Below are positions 43,483 through 53,100 of a stretch of DNA of 64,000 bases, in pieces. The DNA comes from JAAYUK01 sp964392915 (lineage in GTDB: Bacteria > Nitrospirota > Thermodesulfovibrionia > Thermodesulfovibrionales > Dissulfurispiraceae): positions 1-64,000 of the forward strand of contig CAYMRS010000003.1 of assembly GCA_964392915.1 (NCBI GenBank). Direction: 5' to 3'. Position numbers and translations under genes: made by a program. The notes under the pieces were generated by a model, which did not search any database, was not told the origin of the DNA, and saw nothing but the letters and a program-made list of their open reading frames with translations. Numbering within the stretch: position 1 is the stretch's first letter; the number at the start of each line of letters is the position of its first letter.

Positions 43483-44199
43483 TCAGTAGTTGAGGATTTC
43501 GAGCAGATCGCGCAGATCCTGTTCTTCGTCGCCCTGCGCGGTTATGACGCGTTTGCGCAATTCCTCAGCAAGTTTTTCCCGATCTCCCTGAACTCCCGGG
43601 TCAAGCTCCATGGCGACCTCCAGCGCTTTGGCGGCATCACTGTATTGCCCAGCCCGATTGTATGCGAGCGCTATCCCCAGGTAAGGGGTAATATAGTCAG
43701 GATTTCGCCTGAGCGCGGTCTTGAATGCCGACAGTGCGTCATCAATCTTGCCAAGACGGTAATATGCCGTTCCGAGGTTGTACAGCGCGAGTTCGGGAGT
43801 TCTGTAAAGAAGATTCGCGAGAGCGCTTTTCAGGACGCCCACCGCGTCATCGTAACGCCCGGCTTTCAGATAGGCAGCCCCCAGACTGTTGTATGCATGA
43901 GAATAGCCCGGCTGCGCCGAAACAGCACGCTGAAAAGCGGAAATCGCGTTGGCGGAATCTTCAAACGAGAGATAGACCAATCCAAGATAGTACAGCGTTT
44001 CAGCATCTTTGGCATCATGCGTGAGGGCTGTCTGAAATTCGACGAACGCGAGCTGGTTTTTCCCCTCGTTCAGATACGCGACTCCCATTCTTTTATAGAA
44101 GTCGGCATTTTTACCTGACTCGACAGGCGCGGACGCGCAGCCGGACACCATGATGCCGACGAAAAGCATGACAGACACGAGTGCTGTTTTCATAGACAT
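43483..44199 (-). CDS. TPR lipoprotein (PilF/NlpI-like)
   Basis: A 238-aa protein with a lipoprotein signal (ALVSVMLFVGIMVSGC) and about five TPR units between residues 30 and 205 (AETLYYLGLVYLSFEDSANA, LALYNLGTAYYRLGKIDDAL). Layout resembles PilF/PilW, the type IV pilus secretin-assembly lipoprotein, but no pilus gene is adjacent. It lies 66 bp after mfd on the same strand. The 216 bp downstream contain nothing recognisable. Confidence 0.85.
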   Translation of the reverse strand: MSMKTALVSVMLFVGIMVSGCASAPVESGKNADFYKRMGVAYLNEGKNQLAFVEFQTALTHDAKDAETLYYLGLVYLSFEDSANAISAFQRAVSAQPGYSHAYNSLGAAYLKAGRYDDAVGVLKSALANLLYRTPELALYNLGTAYYRLGKIDDALSAFKTALRRNPDYITPYLGIALAYNRAGQYSDAAKALEVAMELDPGVQGDREKLAEELRKRVITAQGDEEQDLRDLLEILNY

Positions 44200-44265
44200 G
44201 AGTTTATCCGATTCTCCTGATGAAGGGCAAGCGGAATCACGGAGTCGGAATTCAGCGCCGGGGAC

Positions 44266-47200
44266 TTATGGTTTCGCCATTTCTTCCGGATTCCGGGCAC
44301 CGAGTTCTGCTTCAATCCTGACGAGCACCGCTTCAATGGCCTGAACTTTTTGATCCGCGGCAGATGGCAGTTTGAACTCGAACCCCTCAGGAAGGAATCT
44401 GAGCTGAGGCGGGCTTTTCTGACCCTGCAGCGAAAACAGTGATTGCAGCAGACGTTCATAAAAATCATCTGAAGGGTCAGGGATATCGCCCGCGGGAGCG
44501 CCCAGGCAGCGGCACCAGTCGCCGGCTATGACAATGCGGGACAGACGGAGAGCCCGCGCAAGAACCTTAATGCGTGCCGCGGAAAAGAGGTTGGCAACTT
44601 CGGTCGGCAGCGGTCCGAAACGGTCGCGAACCTCGTCAATCAGCTGGGCAAGCGCCTCTCTCGTCCGCGACGCGGCAATGCGCCGGTACAGGCTGAGCCG
44701 CAAAAGAGTGTCTGAAACATAATCATCAGGCACAAACGCCGAGATGCGGAGCTGAATCTGCGGGTCAACGGCTTCCGCGACCGCTTCCCCCTTCAACTCC
44801 TGAACAGCGCGTTCGAGAAGCTCTGTGTAAAGATCAAAGCCTATACGCGCGATGTGCCCCGACTGTTCAGCGCCAAGCAGGTTTCCCGCCCCGCGGATCT
44901 CGAGGTCGCGCATCGCAAGACGAAACCCGGCGCCAAGATAACTCATCTCCTGAATCGCCTGCAGCCGGCGGCGGGCGTCAGGATGAAGCGATTCATTGCC
45001 GGGTATGAGGAAATACGCGTATGCCTGCTGATCGCTCCTCCCCACCCGACCCCGCAACTGGTACAGATCGGCGAGGCCGAATGTGTCGGCCCGATCAATC
45101 ATGATAGTGTTCGCCGATGCAATGTCAATGCCGGCGCCGATGATCGCCGTGCATACGAGGACATTGATTTTCCTGTCGAGAAAGTCGAGCATGATGCGCT
45201 CAAGCTGCCGCTCATGCATCTGGCCGTGCGCTGCGCCGATATGCGCCTCGGGAACAAGCCTGCGGATGCGCTCCACGATGAGGTCCATATCGCGGATGCG
45301 GTTATGGAGAAAGAAGACCTGCCCGTCGCGCCGCAGTTCCCGGCGTATCGCATCCTGCAGGGTCAGGTCATTCCACGGAGTGACGATGCTGCGCACCGCG
45401 AGGCGGTCTTCCGGCGGCGTCTGGATTGTGCATAGCTCACGGACATTCGCGAGTGCCATGTGCAGCGTGCGCGGAATCGGCGTGGCGGTCATGCTCAGCA
45501 CATCCACATTTTTTTTCAGTTCTTTCAGGCGCTCCTTCTGACCGACGCCGAAGCGGTGCTCTTCATCGACAATGAGCAGTCCGAGATCATGGAACCCGAC
45601 CCGCTTCCCAAGCAGCATGTGCGTGCCGATTACAAGATCGATCTCCCCTCGCCGCAACCCCTCAAGGCAGCGATCTATATCAGCCTTTGGCCGGAAGCGA
45701 GAGAGATAATCAATTCTGACCGGGAACCCGGAGAAGCGCTGCCGGAAGGTCCGGAAATGCTGTTCGGCAAGAATCGTTGTCGGCACCATGATTGCGACCT
45801 GCTTGCCGTCGTATACAGCCCTGAACGCCGCCTTTATTGCCACTTCGGTTTTGCCGTAGCCCACGTCTCCGCAGAGCAGCATGTCCATCGGCACATCTGA
45901 ATACATATGTTTTTTGATGGTTTCGACGGCCTTCTGCTGGTCCTCGGTTTCTTCGTAAGGGAAGAAGTCATCAAAGTCCCGGTGCATGACCGTATCGGGG
46001 CTGAAGACGAATCCGCGCACTGTTTCTCGCTCGGCATAGAGCTTCAGCAGCCGTTCAGCCAGATCCTGCAGGGACTGTTTCACCCGCTTTTTGGCGGCGG
46101 CAAACCGCTTGCCGCCCAGTTTGTCCAGCGGGGGGTGCTGATCTTCTCCCGCCCGGTACTTCTGTATGCGCTCAATGCCGGCAAACGGCAGATAGACGCG
46201 GTCGCCGCCCGCGTATTCGAGCACAAGGAAGTCTTCCTCATAATCCTCCGTCTTCTGGTGCTGCATGCCGGCAAACCGACCGATGCCGTGATCCTTGTGC
46301 ACGATAAGATCGCCGACCTGAAGATCATCAATAGTCAGAAGGAGCCGCGAAATGCGGGAACGCTTGAGCGCGCGGTATGCCGGACGCTCACCGAAGAACT
46401 CCCGTCCGGTAATGATGATAAGGTCATCCAGGTGCAGCCCTCCGGACAGCCCGCCGGTCGTAATGCAGGCGAGTCCCTCGTATGCGGCGGCCTGCGGCAT
46501 TTCGAGCATGGGAGCAATAAAGCCGGCTTCGGCAAAAAGGTCATGGAGCCGATCGGCCTGCCCGTGCGAAGGCAGAACGGCGAGAATGCGCTTCCGCAGG
46601 ACTTTCAGAGCGGGCACACTATCTTCGGTGCTCTTTCTCTCTTCGGGCAGAATGCCCAGCCCCTGAAGCGGCAGGGCGCCCGAGGGAAGCGAGCCGTTCT
46701 CGATGGCAAGCGGCGTCACGCGGACAGCATGCTCATGCCCGGCATACTCATCGGCGGAAGCAGCGACGAAGAAGCTGAACAAGCCATGCTCCATGGCAAG
46801 ATCAAGAATGCTGCGCGTCCCGCCTGCTTCAGCAGCAGGGTAGATGATCAATTCCGGAATTTCGCTGATGGAACGCTGTGTTTCGACCTCAAAGCACCGC
46901 ATCAGCTCGATGGTGTCGCCGAAAAATTCGATGCGGACAGGATCCGCCGCGGTGACGGCGAAGATATCAACAACCCACGCCCGCTCCGCGAACTCTCCAG
47001 GTTCGACGACAATCTCGACCTTCCGGTAGCCCAGACGGATGAGGCTGGCAATCAGCGCGCCACGTTCAAAAACCTGATGCTGCGCAACCGTGAAGGGTTG
47101 CGGCATCTCCGGGCTGCAACTGACCTTGCCCGACTCGGCAGAAGCAATAACGGTGAGGCAATCACCCTGCGCCAGCCTCTGTACGATTTTTGCTCTCTGC

Positions 47201-47481
47201 CCGATGCTCTCCGGCGAACCGGCGGGCAGAAGCAGAGCGGCTTCGTGCGCGGCCTTCCGCCCATCAGACAGCAACGAGTTGAAAAAGCGCAGATCAGTGA
47301 AGAGTCGCTGGGCGCGTTCAGGCGTTTCCTCAACAACAATGGCGGGATCCTTGCAACAGGCAATCAGCAGCGCAAGATGTGCGGAGGAACAGCCGCTCAG
47401 CGCCGGGACAGCATGTTTGAAAAGCGCCGTAAGCAGACGATCCGCGTGCGCGGTGATGTGCGATTTCCAGGAAAGCTCCAT
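44266..47481 (-). CDS. mfd: Transcription-repair coupling factor
   Basis: A 1071-aa Mfd from ATG 47481: N-terminal UvrB-like region, RNA-polymerase-interacting domain around residues ~390-450 (LQVGDLIVHKDHGIGRFAGM, EYAGGDRVYLPF), then the SF2 motor with GDVGYGKTEVAIKAAF, VDEEHRFG, LSMTATPIPRTL and YQLRGRVGRS, and a TRCF C-terminal domain. It is slightly shorter than the ~1150 aa usual for the family. It displaces stalled RNA polymerase and recruits UvrA. TATAAT lies 6 nt before this ATG. Confidence 0.96.
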   Translation of the reverse strand: MELSWKSHITAHADRLLTALFKHAVPALSGCSSAHLALLIACCKDPAIVVEETPERAQRLFTDLRFFNSLLSDGRKAAHEAALLLPAGSPESIGQRAKIVQRLAQGDCLTVIASAESGKVSCSPEMPQPFTVAQHQVFERGALIASLIRLGYRKVEIVVEPGEFAERAWVVDIFAVTAADPVRIEFFGDTIELMRCFEVETQRSISEIPELIIYPAAEAGGTRSILDLAMEHGLFSFFVAASADEYAGHEHAVRVTPLAIENGSLPSGALPLQGLGILPEERKSTEDSVPALKVLRKRILAVLPSHGQADRLHDLFAEAGFIAPMLEMPQAAAYEGLACITTGGLSGGLHLDDLIIITGREFFGERPAYRALKRSRISRLLLTIDDLQVGDLIVHKDHGIGRFAGMQHQKTEDYEEDFLVLEYAGGDRVYLPFAGIERIQKYRAGEDQHPPLDKLGGKRFAAAKKRVKQSLQDLAERLLKLYAERETVRGFVFSPDTVMHRDFDDFFPYEETEDQQKAVETIKKHMYSDVPMDMLLCGDVGYGKTEVAIKAAFRAVYDGKQVAIMVPTTILAEQHFRTFRQRFSGFPVRIDYLSRFRPKADIDRCLEGLRRGEIDLVIGTHMLLGKRVGFHDLGLLIVDEEHRFGVGQKERLKELKKNVDVLSMTATPIPRTLHMALANVRELCTIQTPPEDRLAVRSIVTPWNDLTLQDAIRRELRRDGQVFFLHNRIRDMDLIVERIRRLVPEAHIGAAHGQMHERQLERIMLDFLDRKINVLVCTAIIGAGIDIASANTIMIDRADTFGLADLYQLRGRVGRSDQQAYAYFLIPGNESLHPDARRRLQAIQEMSYLGAGFRLAMRDLEIRGAGNLLGAEQSGHIARIGFDLYTELLERAVQELKGEAVAEAVDPQIQLRISAFVPDDYVSDTLLRLSLYRRIAASRTREALAQLIDEVRDRFGPLPTEVANLFSAARIKVLARALRLSRIVIAGDWCRCLGAPAGDIPDPSDDFYERLLQSLFSLQGQKSPPQLRFLPEGFEFKLPSAADQKVQAIEAVLVRIEAELGARNPEEMAKP

Positions 47482-47487
47482 CGTTTC

Positions 47488-47493
47488 ATTATA
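47488..47493 (-). promoter_or_regulatory. -10 box TATAAT, 6 nt before the mfd ATG
   Basis: On the minus strand CGGTATAAT, six bases, ATG at 47481. No ribosome site is possible in the gap, so mfd appears to start on a leaderless transcript. Confidence 0.55.
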
Positions 47494-47658
47494 CCGGAGA
47501 CACAAAAAAGCCCGGAAGGCAGGAAGGGCGGAAGTGAAAAATTGCTGCCCCGCCTGACAGTCCGGTCACCCCGATTTCCCGTCTTCTGCCTCTTGCCTTC
47601 CGCTCTTCCCTTCTTCCAGACTCTCCCTTTCCTTTCTAACTTCTTCCGCTTTCTGCGG

Positions 47659-47664
47659 TACAAT
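47659..47664 (+). promoter_or_regulatory. -10 box TACAAT, 6 nt before the AhpF-like reductase ATG
   Basis: CGGTACAAT, six bases, ATG at 47671. Same spacing as the mfd box, which faces the other way about 170 bp away. Predicts a leaderless transcript. Confidence 0.5.
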
Positions 47665-47670
47665 ACACAC

Positions 47671-49308
47671 ATGGACAAAAAACTGATCACCGACGAGATA
47701 CGGGAAACCTTGCGCGAGGCGCTCAAGGGCCTCAAGGAAGAGGTTGCGCTGGAAGTCTTCACCCACAAAGAGGTGAATGCAGATTACAACGCCGCTACCG
47801 TAGAACTGGTGAATGCAATAGCTCTGCTCTCCCCGAAAATCAAGGCTTCGTTTTTTGAGCTTGAAAGCGGTCAGACAAACAAACGCAATGTACTGCGGAG
47901 TCCGACGGTTCTGCTCGCGCCGGATGCATACGCGATCAAGCTGACCGGCTCCCCGCTGGGAGAAGAAGGGCGCTCCTTTCTGATGTCGCTGCTGATGATT
48001 TCCGCCAATAGCGTTATCCTGACGCCCGAATCGGTGAAGCGCCTCGCAGGGTTGAAAGAACAGCGCTTCATCGAGATTTTTGTCAGTCCGACCTGCCCAT
48101 ACTGCCCTCAGCAGGTTCTATATGGCGTATCGGCGGCAATCGCCCGGCCGGATCTGGTTTCGATCGAGGTTATAGAAATCTTTGAGCATCAGGACATTGC
48201 CAAGGCGCGGGGCGTACTCTCGGTGCCTCAGACATTTGTAAACGGATCGCTGACCGCCCGGGGCGCTGAACCCGAAGATCTCTTCATTGAATCGCTCTTC
48301 ACCCTCAGGGAACCTGAGCTGATGCGTCCCGACGAAAAGGCTGGCGAGCAGGAAGTTGACCTGCTGATTGTCGGAGCCGGGCCTGCCGGACTCACTGCCG
48401 CAATCTATGCGGGCCGGTCGGGGCTGTCCACTGCGGTGATTGAACGCCGGTCAATCGGCGGTCAGATTATGATTACCCCGGTTGTTGAGAATTATCCCGG
48501 TTTTGCGAGTATTGCCGGACGCTCACTTGTTGAACTTATGGCGCAGCAGGCCCTCCAGTACACAAAAATCAGGCTTTCGGAGGATATCGTCTCCGTTGCC
48601 CGGGAGGATGAACGGTATGTGGTAAAGACAAATCGTTCGCTTTTCCGGACCAAAGGCATCATCATCGCTTCCGGAGCCGACAGCAAGCGCCTCGGGATTC
48701 CGGGAGAACAGGAGTTTTCGGGCAAGGGGGTTAGCTACTGCGCCGAATGCGACGGCTATTTCTACAAAGACGGAAAGCGGGTTGTCGTTGTGGGAGGCGG
48801 CAATACCGCCGTTACGGAAGCCCTTTATCTGCACGGGCTCGGCGCGAAAGTGACGCTGGTCCACCGGCGGGGCACCTTGCGTGCGGAGCAGCGCCTGCAG
48901 GACAGCCTTCTCAAGACTGACGCCGAGATCCTCCTGAACGCGGAGGCGCGGGAAATTCTCGGAGAGATTTCCGTCTCGGGCATCCGCGTGCAGAACACGC
49001 AGTCCGGTGAAGTGACCGAAATCCCGGCCGAGGGCGTCTTCCTCGCCATCGGCTATGTGCCCAACAGCGAAGTGGCGCTCCTGTTGAATCTGCCGGTCAG
49101 CGAGGCGGGCTACATTGTCGCCGATGCCCATCAAAGGACCGCTCTGCCGCTTGTGTATGCTGCCGGGGATGTCACGGGCGGCGTCAAACAGATTGTCGTG
49201 GCTGTGGGGCAGGGTTCAGTCGCCGCGATATCCGCGTTTGAGGACATCGCGAGTCCGTACTGGATTGACAAGGCGGAGAAAGTGGCAAAGAATCATCCTG
49301 AAGGATAA
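47671..49308 (+). CDS. AhpF-like thioredoxin reductase with N-terminal double thioredoxin fold
   Basis: A 545-aa flavoprotein. Residues ~1-215 form two thioredoxin-like folds; only the second has a redox pair (FVSPTCPYCPQQ). Residues ~220-545 are a thioredoxin reductase: FAD motif IVGAGPAGLTAAIYAG, redox pair YCAECDG, NADPH motif VVVGGGNTAVTEALYL and AAGDVTGGVKQIVVAVGQG. This is the AhpF architecture, although no ahpC lies next to it, so it could serve a peroxiredoxin encoded elsewhere or glutaredoxin-like targets. The long in-frame extension to 45907 is antisense to mfd and not coding. Confidence 0.92.
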   Translation: MDKKLITDEIRETLREALKGLKEEVALEVFTHKEVNADYNAATVELVNAIALLSPKIKASFFELESGQTNKRNVLRSPTVLLAPDAYAIKLTGSPLGEEGRSFLMSLLMISANSVILTPESVKRLAGLKEQRFIEIFVSPTCPYCPQQVLYGVSAAIARPDLVSIEVIEIFEHQDIAKARGVLSVPQTFVNGSLTARGAEPEDLFIESLFTLREPELMRPDEKAGEQEVDLLIVGAGPAGLTAAIYAGRSGLSTAVIERRSIGGQIMITPVVENYPGFASIAGRSLVELMAQQALQYTKIRLSEDIVSVAREDERYVVKTNRSLFRTKGIIIASGADSKRLGIPGEQEFSGKGVSYCAECDGYFYKDGKRVVVVGGGNTAVTEALYLHGLGAKVTLVHRRGTLRAEQRLQDSLLKTDAEILLNAEAREILGEISVSGIRVQNTQSGEVTEIPAEGVFLAIGYVPNSEVALLLNLPVSEAGYIVADAHQRTALPLVYAAGDVTGGVKQIVVAVGQGSVAAISAFEDIASPYWIDKAEKVAKNHPEG

Positions 49309-52149
49309 TCAGCCCAGTTGTTCGCCGTAGAAACAGATCCGCATCCGCTGTGCATGCAGTCTTTCGAGAAACTCATCAACGCCAATGCCGAGCAGGCGCG
49401 CTATGCTTGCGGGCGCATCGCTCTCCTCCCGCAGGGTCGTCTCGTTTCTGAGCCGCAGCATGGTGTCGGCAATCCTGAAAAAAAGATAGGCATTCTTCAG
49501 CAGGTCTGCTGCTTCCGGGGCGAGTATCCCGTGAAGGGAAAGCCTTCGTATGGCATCAATCGTATTGGGCACAAGTATGACCGGGCAGTCCGCGCAATGC
49601 TGCAGTTGCAGATACTGGACGATGAATTCGATTTCGTTGATGCCCCCGGCTCCCAGCCTGATATCGCAGACTCCCGACAATGGCGCGTCCTTCGCCCGCT
49701 CGCTCTCTATTCTCTGCCGCATGTGGCGTATGCTGCCAAGAGTTACCTCCTGCCCGCGCAGGGTCAGCACATCCGTCCGCATTGCGATAAAAGCCCTGCG
49801 CACTGAAATGCTTCCGTTGACCGGGCGGGCCTTCAGCAACGCCTGCAGCTCCCAAGGATGCGCATGTTTCTCGTAATACCGGCGCAGCCCCGCAAACGGG
49901 ATGACCAGCGGCCCCTTGTTGCCGTCAGGCCTGAGCCGGGTGTCAATACTGTAGGCTACACCGTCTCGCGTGTATGACATGGCGGCCTTCATCAGGTTCT
50001 CGGCCTGCCGGATATGCAGCACTTCCAGCGCCCCGGCGGTCATGAAAACAAGATCGAGATCCGAATTGAAGCTGATTTCCCGGCCGCCGAGCTTCCCGTA
50101 CCCGAGGATGATCAGTTCGTCCTCGCTCCGCGCGGAAAGGTTCTGTTCGGTCCGCAGCAGTTTTGTGATGACCGTTTCGGAGATGGTCGTGAGAGAATGC
50201 GTTAACTGGATGACATTGATCGCCCCGCTCAGGAAGCGCGTGCCGAGCCGGATTTCCTCAAGGCGCCGCAGCAGCCGTACAGCCTGCATCGGGTCTTTCC
50301 GTTCCGCGAGGATTGCCAGCTCATGGACAATCTCCGAGCGCGTCCGCCAGCGTATCTCGCCTTCGACAAGCGAGCCCATATACTCGGGATTGCTCATGAC
50401 GAGCTTGGCCAGATAATCACTCTGCGCGAAGAGCGAGCTGATAAGTTTGATAAGATCGCGATTCCGGACAATCGGCTCAAGATACGATTCACTGGTAGCC
50501 AGAAGGCTGGAGAAGTCAACGAGCTGAAGCAGCGCGCGATCGGGATTCGGCGTGTTCAGCGCTTCATCAAGAAAGCGGGGGATGATCTCTTCCATCAGCC
50601 TGCGGCCCCGAAGCGTCTGGAAAGAATAAGTGGTGTTGCGGATCTGCGTGAGATGATAGAGCGCCCGGTCGGGCGCGCGAACGCCATGCCGGGAAAGCTC
50701 GGCCGAAAGGCTGTCCTGATTCGGGGTGTCTATATCCCAGAATCGGCCGCCGAACAGGGAATCCGAGAGTCCCGGCCCGGCGGAATCCTTCGGGCCCGCC
50801 TGCTGAAAAAGTGAATCATAAATGGCGCGCACCTTCAGGCGGCGCCTCTCAAGATCCTCAAGAAAGGCGCGCTTGTCGCTATATCCCATTTTCGCGCCGA
50901 GATCCGCCAGGTCACGATCCTGCACCGGCAGGGCGTGGGTCTGCAGATCATTCACCTGCTGAATGCGATGCTCCAGTGTCCTGAGGAAAAGATAATTTTC
51001 GGACAGATGATAGCTGTCGTCATGGCCGATCAATCCTTTCTGGAGAATCCGGTGCAAGGCCTTCAGCGTGCCGCGTTCGCGAAGCATCGGCTCCCTGCCC
51101 CCATACATCAACTGGAATATCTGTATGAAAAACTCAATCTCGCGGATGCCGCCGAAGCCGCGCTTTATGTCCCGGCTGAAGGTGCCGGGCCTGAGCTGCT
51201 CCACCTGCGATTTCATGCGGCGGATTTCCTCAATAGCATCTATGTCCAGATACTTGCGATAGATAAACGGGGCGATCATTTCAAGAAACTCTCTTCCGAG
51301 GTTCGTGTCTCCGGCAACCGGGCGTGCCCGCAAGAGGGCGGCCCGCTCCCAGAGCTGCCCCCACGACTCGTAATACTCTTCATACCCGCTCAATGAAAGC
51401 GCCAGACTTCCCCGGGTGCCCTGCGGCCTCAGTCGCAGGTCAACCCGATAAGCGAAGCCGTCGGCAGTATTGGCGGAAAGGAATTTCGAGAGCCCTTCGA
51501 CAAGTTTCACATAATATTCAAATGCTGATATGCGGTTGCGCGTCACGCCCGGCGAGGTTGCAATGCCGGACGTCTCGCCGTCGGCGCGGTATACAAAGAC
51601 CGGGTCAATATCCGAGCTGAAATTCAGTTCCTGCGCGCCGAGTTTCCCCATGCCGACAACAAGAAAGGCATTGTTTTCCGGCTCGCCGAAGCGCTCACGA
51701 AGCAGACGATCGCTGAAATCAAGGGAAGCTTGGATGATGACGTCAGCAAGGTCACTCATGTCGAGCATAATCTCCTGCGGCTCAAGGCGGTGCAGCAGAT
51801 CGTTCAGCAGAATAACGAGCTGTTTGTCTTTGCGAAACCTCCTGACCGTCTGCATGCCCGCCTCGCGGGTTGAACAGGCGGCGAGCAGGGACTCAAGCTC
51901 AATGGCGCACGCAGCTTCATCCAGCGGCCTGCCCATGAAAGCCAGCGCGCCGGTTGCCTCATTGAGCAGCGATTCGGGGTGGTTTATGACATATGTGGCC
52001 ATGAACTGGCTGCACGAAAACAATGCCGCGATAGCGTCGAGATGCTCCAGAACGCGGGCGCGCAGACGCGGATGGCCGGTGATGAGCGACTCGATAGTGC
52101 TCAGCACGCGCTCCTGATCAGGAACAGGTTTGGAGAGCCGTATCGTCAT
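49309..52149 (-). CDS. glnE: Bifunctional glutamine synthetase adenylyltransferase/deadenylase
   Basis: A 946-aa protein with two nucleotidyltransferase halves: VGMGKLGAQELNFSSDIDPV near residue 170 (deadenylase side) and LGYGKLGGREISFNSDLDLV near 690 (adenylase side), each followed by an Arg-rich helical domain (DLRLRPQGTRG and DTRLRPDGNKG). It switches glutamine synthetase off and on in response to PII. Its stop is immediately next to the stop of the convergent reductase gene. It lies 87 bp after the Opp-type permease gene. Confidence 0.95.
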   Translation of the reverse strand: MTIRLSKPVPDQERVLSTIESLITGHPRLRARVLEHLDAIAALFSCSQFMATYVINHPESLLNEATGALAFMGRPLDEAACAIELESLLAACSTREAGMQTVRRFRKDKQLVILLNDLLHRLEPQEIMLDMSDLADVIIQASLDFSDRLLRERFGEPENNAFLVVGMGKLGAQELNFSSDIDPVFVYRADGETSGIATSPGVTRNRISAFEYYVKLVEGLSKFLSANTADGFAYRVDLRLRPQGTRGSLALSLSGYEEYYESWGQLWERAALLRARPVAGDTNLGREFLEMIAPFIYRKYLDIDAIEEIRRMKSQVEQLRPGTFSRDIKRGFGGIREIEFFIQIFQLMYGGREPMLRERGTLKALHRILQKGLIGHDDSYHLSENYLFLRTLEHRIQQVNDLQTHALPVQDRDLADLGAKMGYSDKRAFLEDLERRRLKVRAIYDSLFQQAGPKDSAGPGLSDSLFGGRFWDIDTPNQDSLSAELSRHGVRAPDRALYHLTQIRNTTYSFQTLRGRRLMEEIIPRFLDEALNTPNPDRALLQLVDFSSLLATSESYLEPIVRNRDLIKLISSLFAQSDYLAKLVMSNPEYMGSLVEGEIRWRTRSEIVHELAILAERKDPMQAVRLLRRLEEIRLGTRFLSGAINVIQLTHSLTTISETVITKLLRTEQNLSARSEDELIILGYGKLGGREISFNSDLDLVFMTAGALEVLHIRQAENLMKAAMSYTRDGVAYSIDTRLRPDGNKGPLVIPFAGLRRYYEKHAHPWELQALLKARPVNGSISVRRAFIAMRTDVLTLRGQEVTLGSIRHMRQRIESERAKDAPLSGVCDIRLGAGGINEIEFIVQYLQLQHCADCPVILVPNTIDAIRRLSLHGILAPEAADLLKNAYLFFRIADTMLRLRNETTLREESDAPASIARLLGIGVDEFLERLHAQRMRICFYGEQLG

Positions 52150-52236
52150 CGCTGCCCTGAAGGAAGGAGCCGAAACTCAGCATTCAGTCCGCCTGCCTTC
52201 CGCTCTTCTGCTCTTCCCGCCTTCCTGGCTTCCGAG

Positions 52237-53100
52237 CTATTTATCATGCCCCTGCCAGAGCCGCGGATCCAGGGCATCGCGCAGTCCTTCGCCCACGAGA
52301 TTGTAGCTGAGTACGGTAATCAGAATCGCGATGCCGGGAAAGACCGAGAGCCACCAGGCGACGGTGATGTTGTCCTTGCCAGCGGTGAGAATATTTCCCC
52401 AGCTCGGGTCGGGCGGCTGCACCCCGAGCCCCAGAAAAGAGAGTCCCGATTCGGTCAGAATGGCGCCGGCAATGCCGAATGTCGCCGAGACGAAAACCGG
52501 GGCAAGGGCATTCGGCAGGATGTGGCGGAAAATAATGCGCGCATCCGCTGCCCCCGCGGCGCGGGCGGCGGCAATGAAATCGCGCTCCTTGAGCGTGAGA
52601 AACTCCGCCCGCACCAGCCGGGCGACATTCATCCAGCCGGTCAGCCCGATGATAATCATGATGGTCGAAATGCTCGGCTCCAGAATGGCAATAACCGCGA
52701 GAATGAGGAACAGGGTCGGGAAAGCGAGCATGATGTCGACAAACCGCATCAGAACAGAATCAATCCGGCCGCCGTAGAATCCCGCGACAGAGCCGATCAG
52801 GATGCCGATTGATATGGCAATGCCGACCGCGACAAACCCGACTTTCAGCGAAACCCGGCTTCCCCAGATCATGCGCGCGAGCACATCTCGTCCGAGTTCG
52901 TCGGTGCCGAACAGGTTGGCTGATGACGGAGGAGACAGCACCTTATAGACATTAATCGCCGTCGGGTCGTAGGGAGAAACGATCGGCGCAAGCAGCGCGC
53001 CGAGGGCGAGAAACACAACAACCGCCATGCCGGAAACAGCAAGCCGGTTGCGCGAAAAGCGCCTCCAGACAAGTTCTGAGAGTGTGCCGGCAGGCATCAC
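52237..53100 (-). CDS. Oligopeptide/dipeptide ABC transporter permease (OppC/DppC type)
   Basis: A 287-aa permease with six helices. The conserved loop is EFLTLKERDFIAAARAAGA, followed by RIIFRHILPNALAPV, the EAA motif of the group; the N-terminus (MAVVVFLALGALLAPIVSPYDP) and HLFGTDELGRD-like NLFGTDELGRDVLARMIWG are typical. It overlaps the OppB-type gene by 4 bp. No substrate-binding protein or ATPase gene follows; glnE comes next. Confidence 0.93.
   Translation of the reverse strand: MMPAGTLSELVWRRFSRNRLAVSGMAVVVFLALGALLAPIVSPYDPTAINVYKVLSPPSSANLFGTDELGRDVLARMIWGSRVSLKVGFVAVGIAISIGILIGSVAGFYGGRIDSVLMRFVDIMLAFPTLFLILAVIAILEPSISTIMIIIGLTGWMNVARLVRAEFLTLKERDFIAAARAAGAADARIIFRHILPNALAPVFVSATFGIAGAILTESGLSFLGLGVQPPDPSWGNILTAGKDNITVAWWLSVFPGIAILITVLSYNLVGEGLRDALDPRLWQGHDK

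Noticed and set aside
45907..47670. A 588-codon N-terminal extension of the AhpF-like reductase.
   Set aside because: It lies antisense to mfd; the real start at 47671 has its own -10 box and begins the conserved fold.
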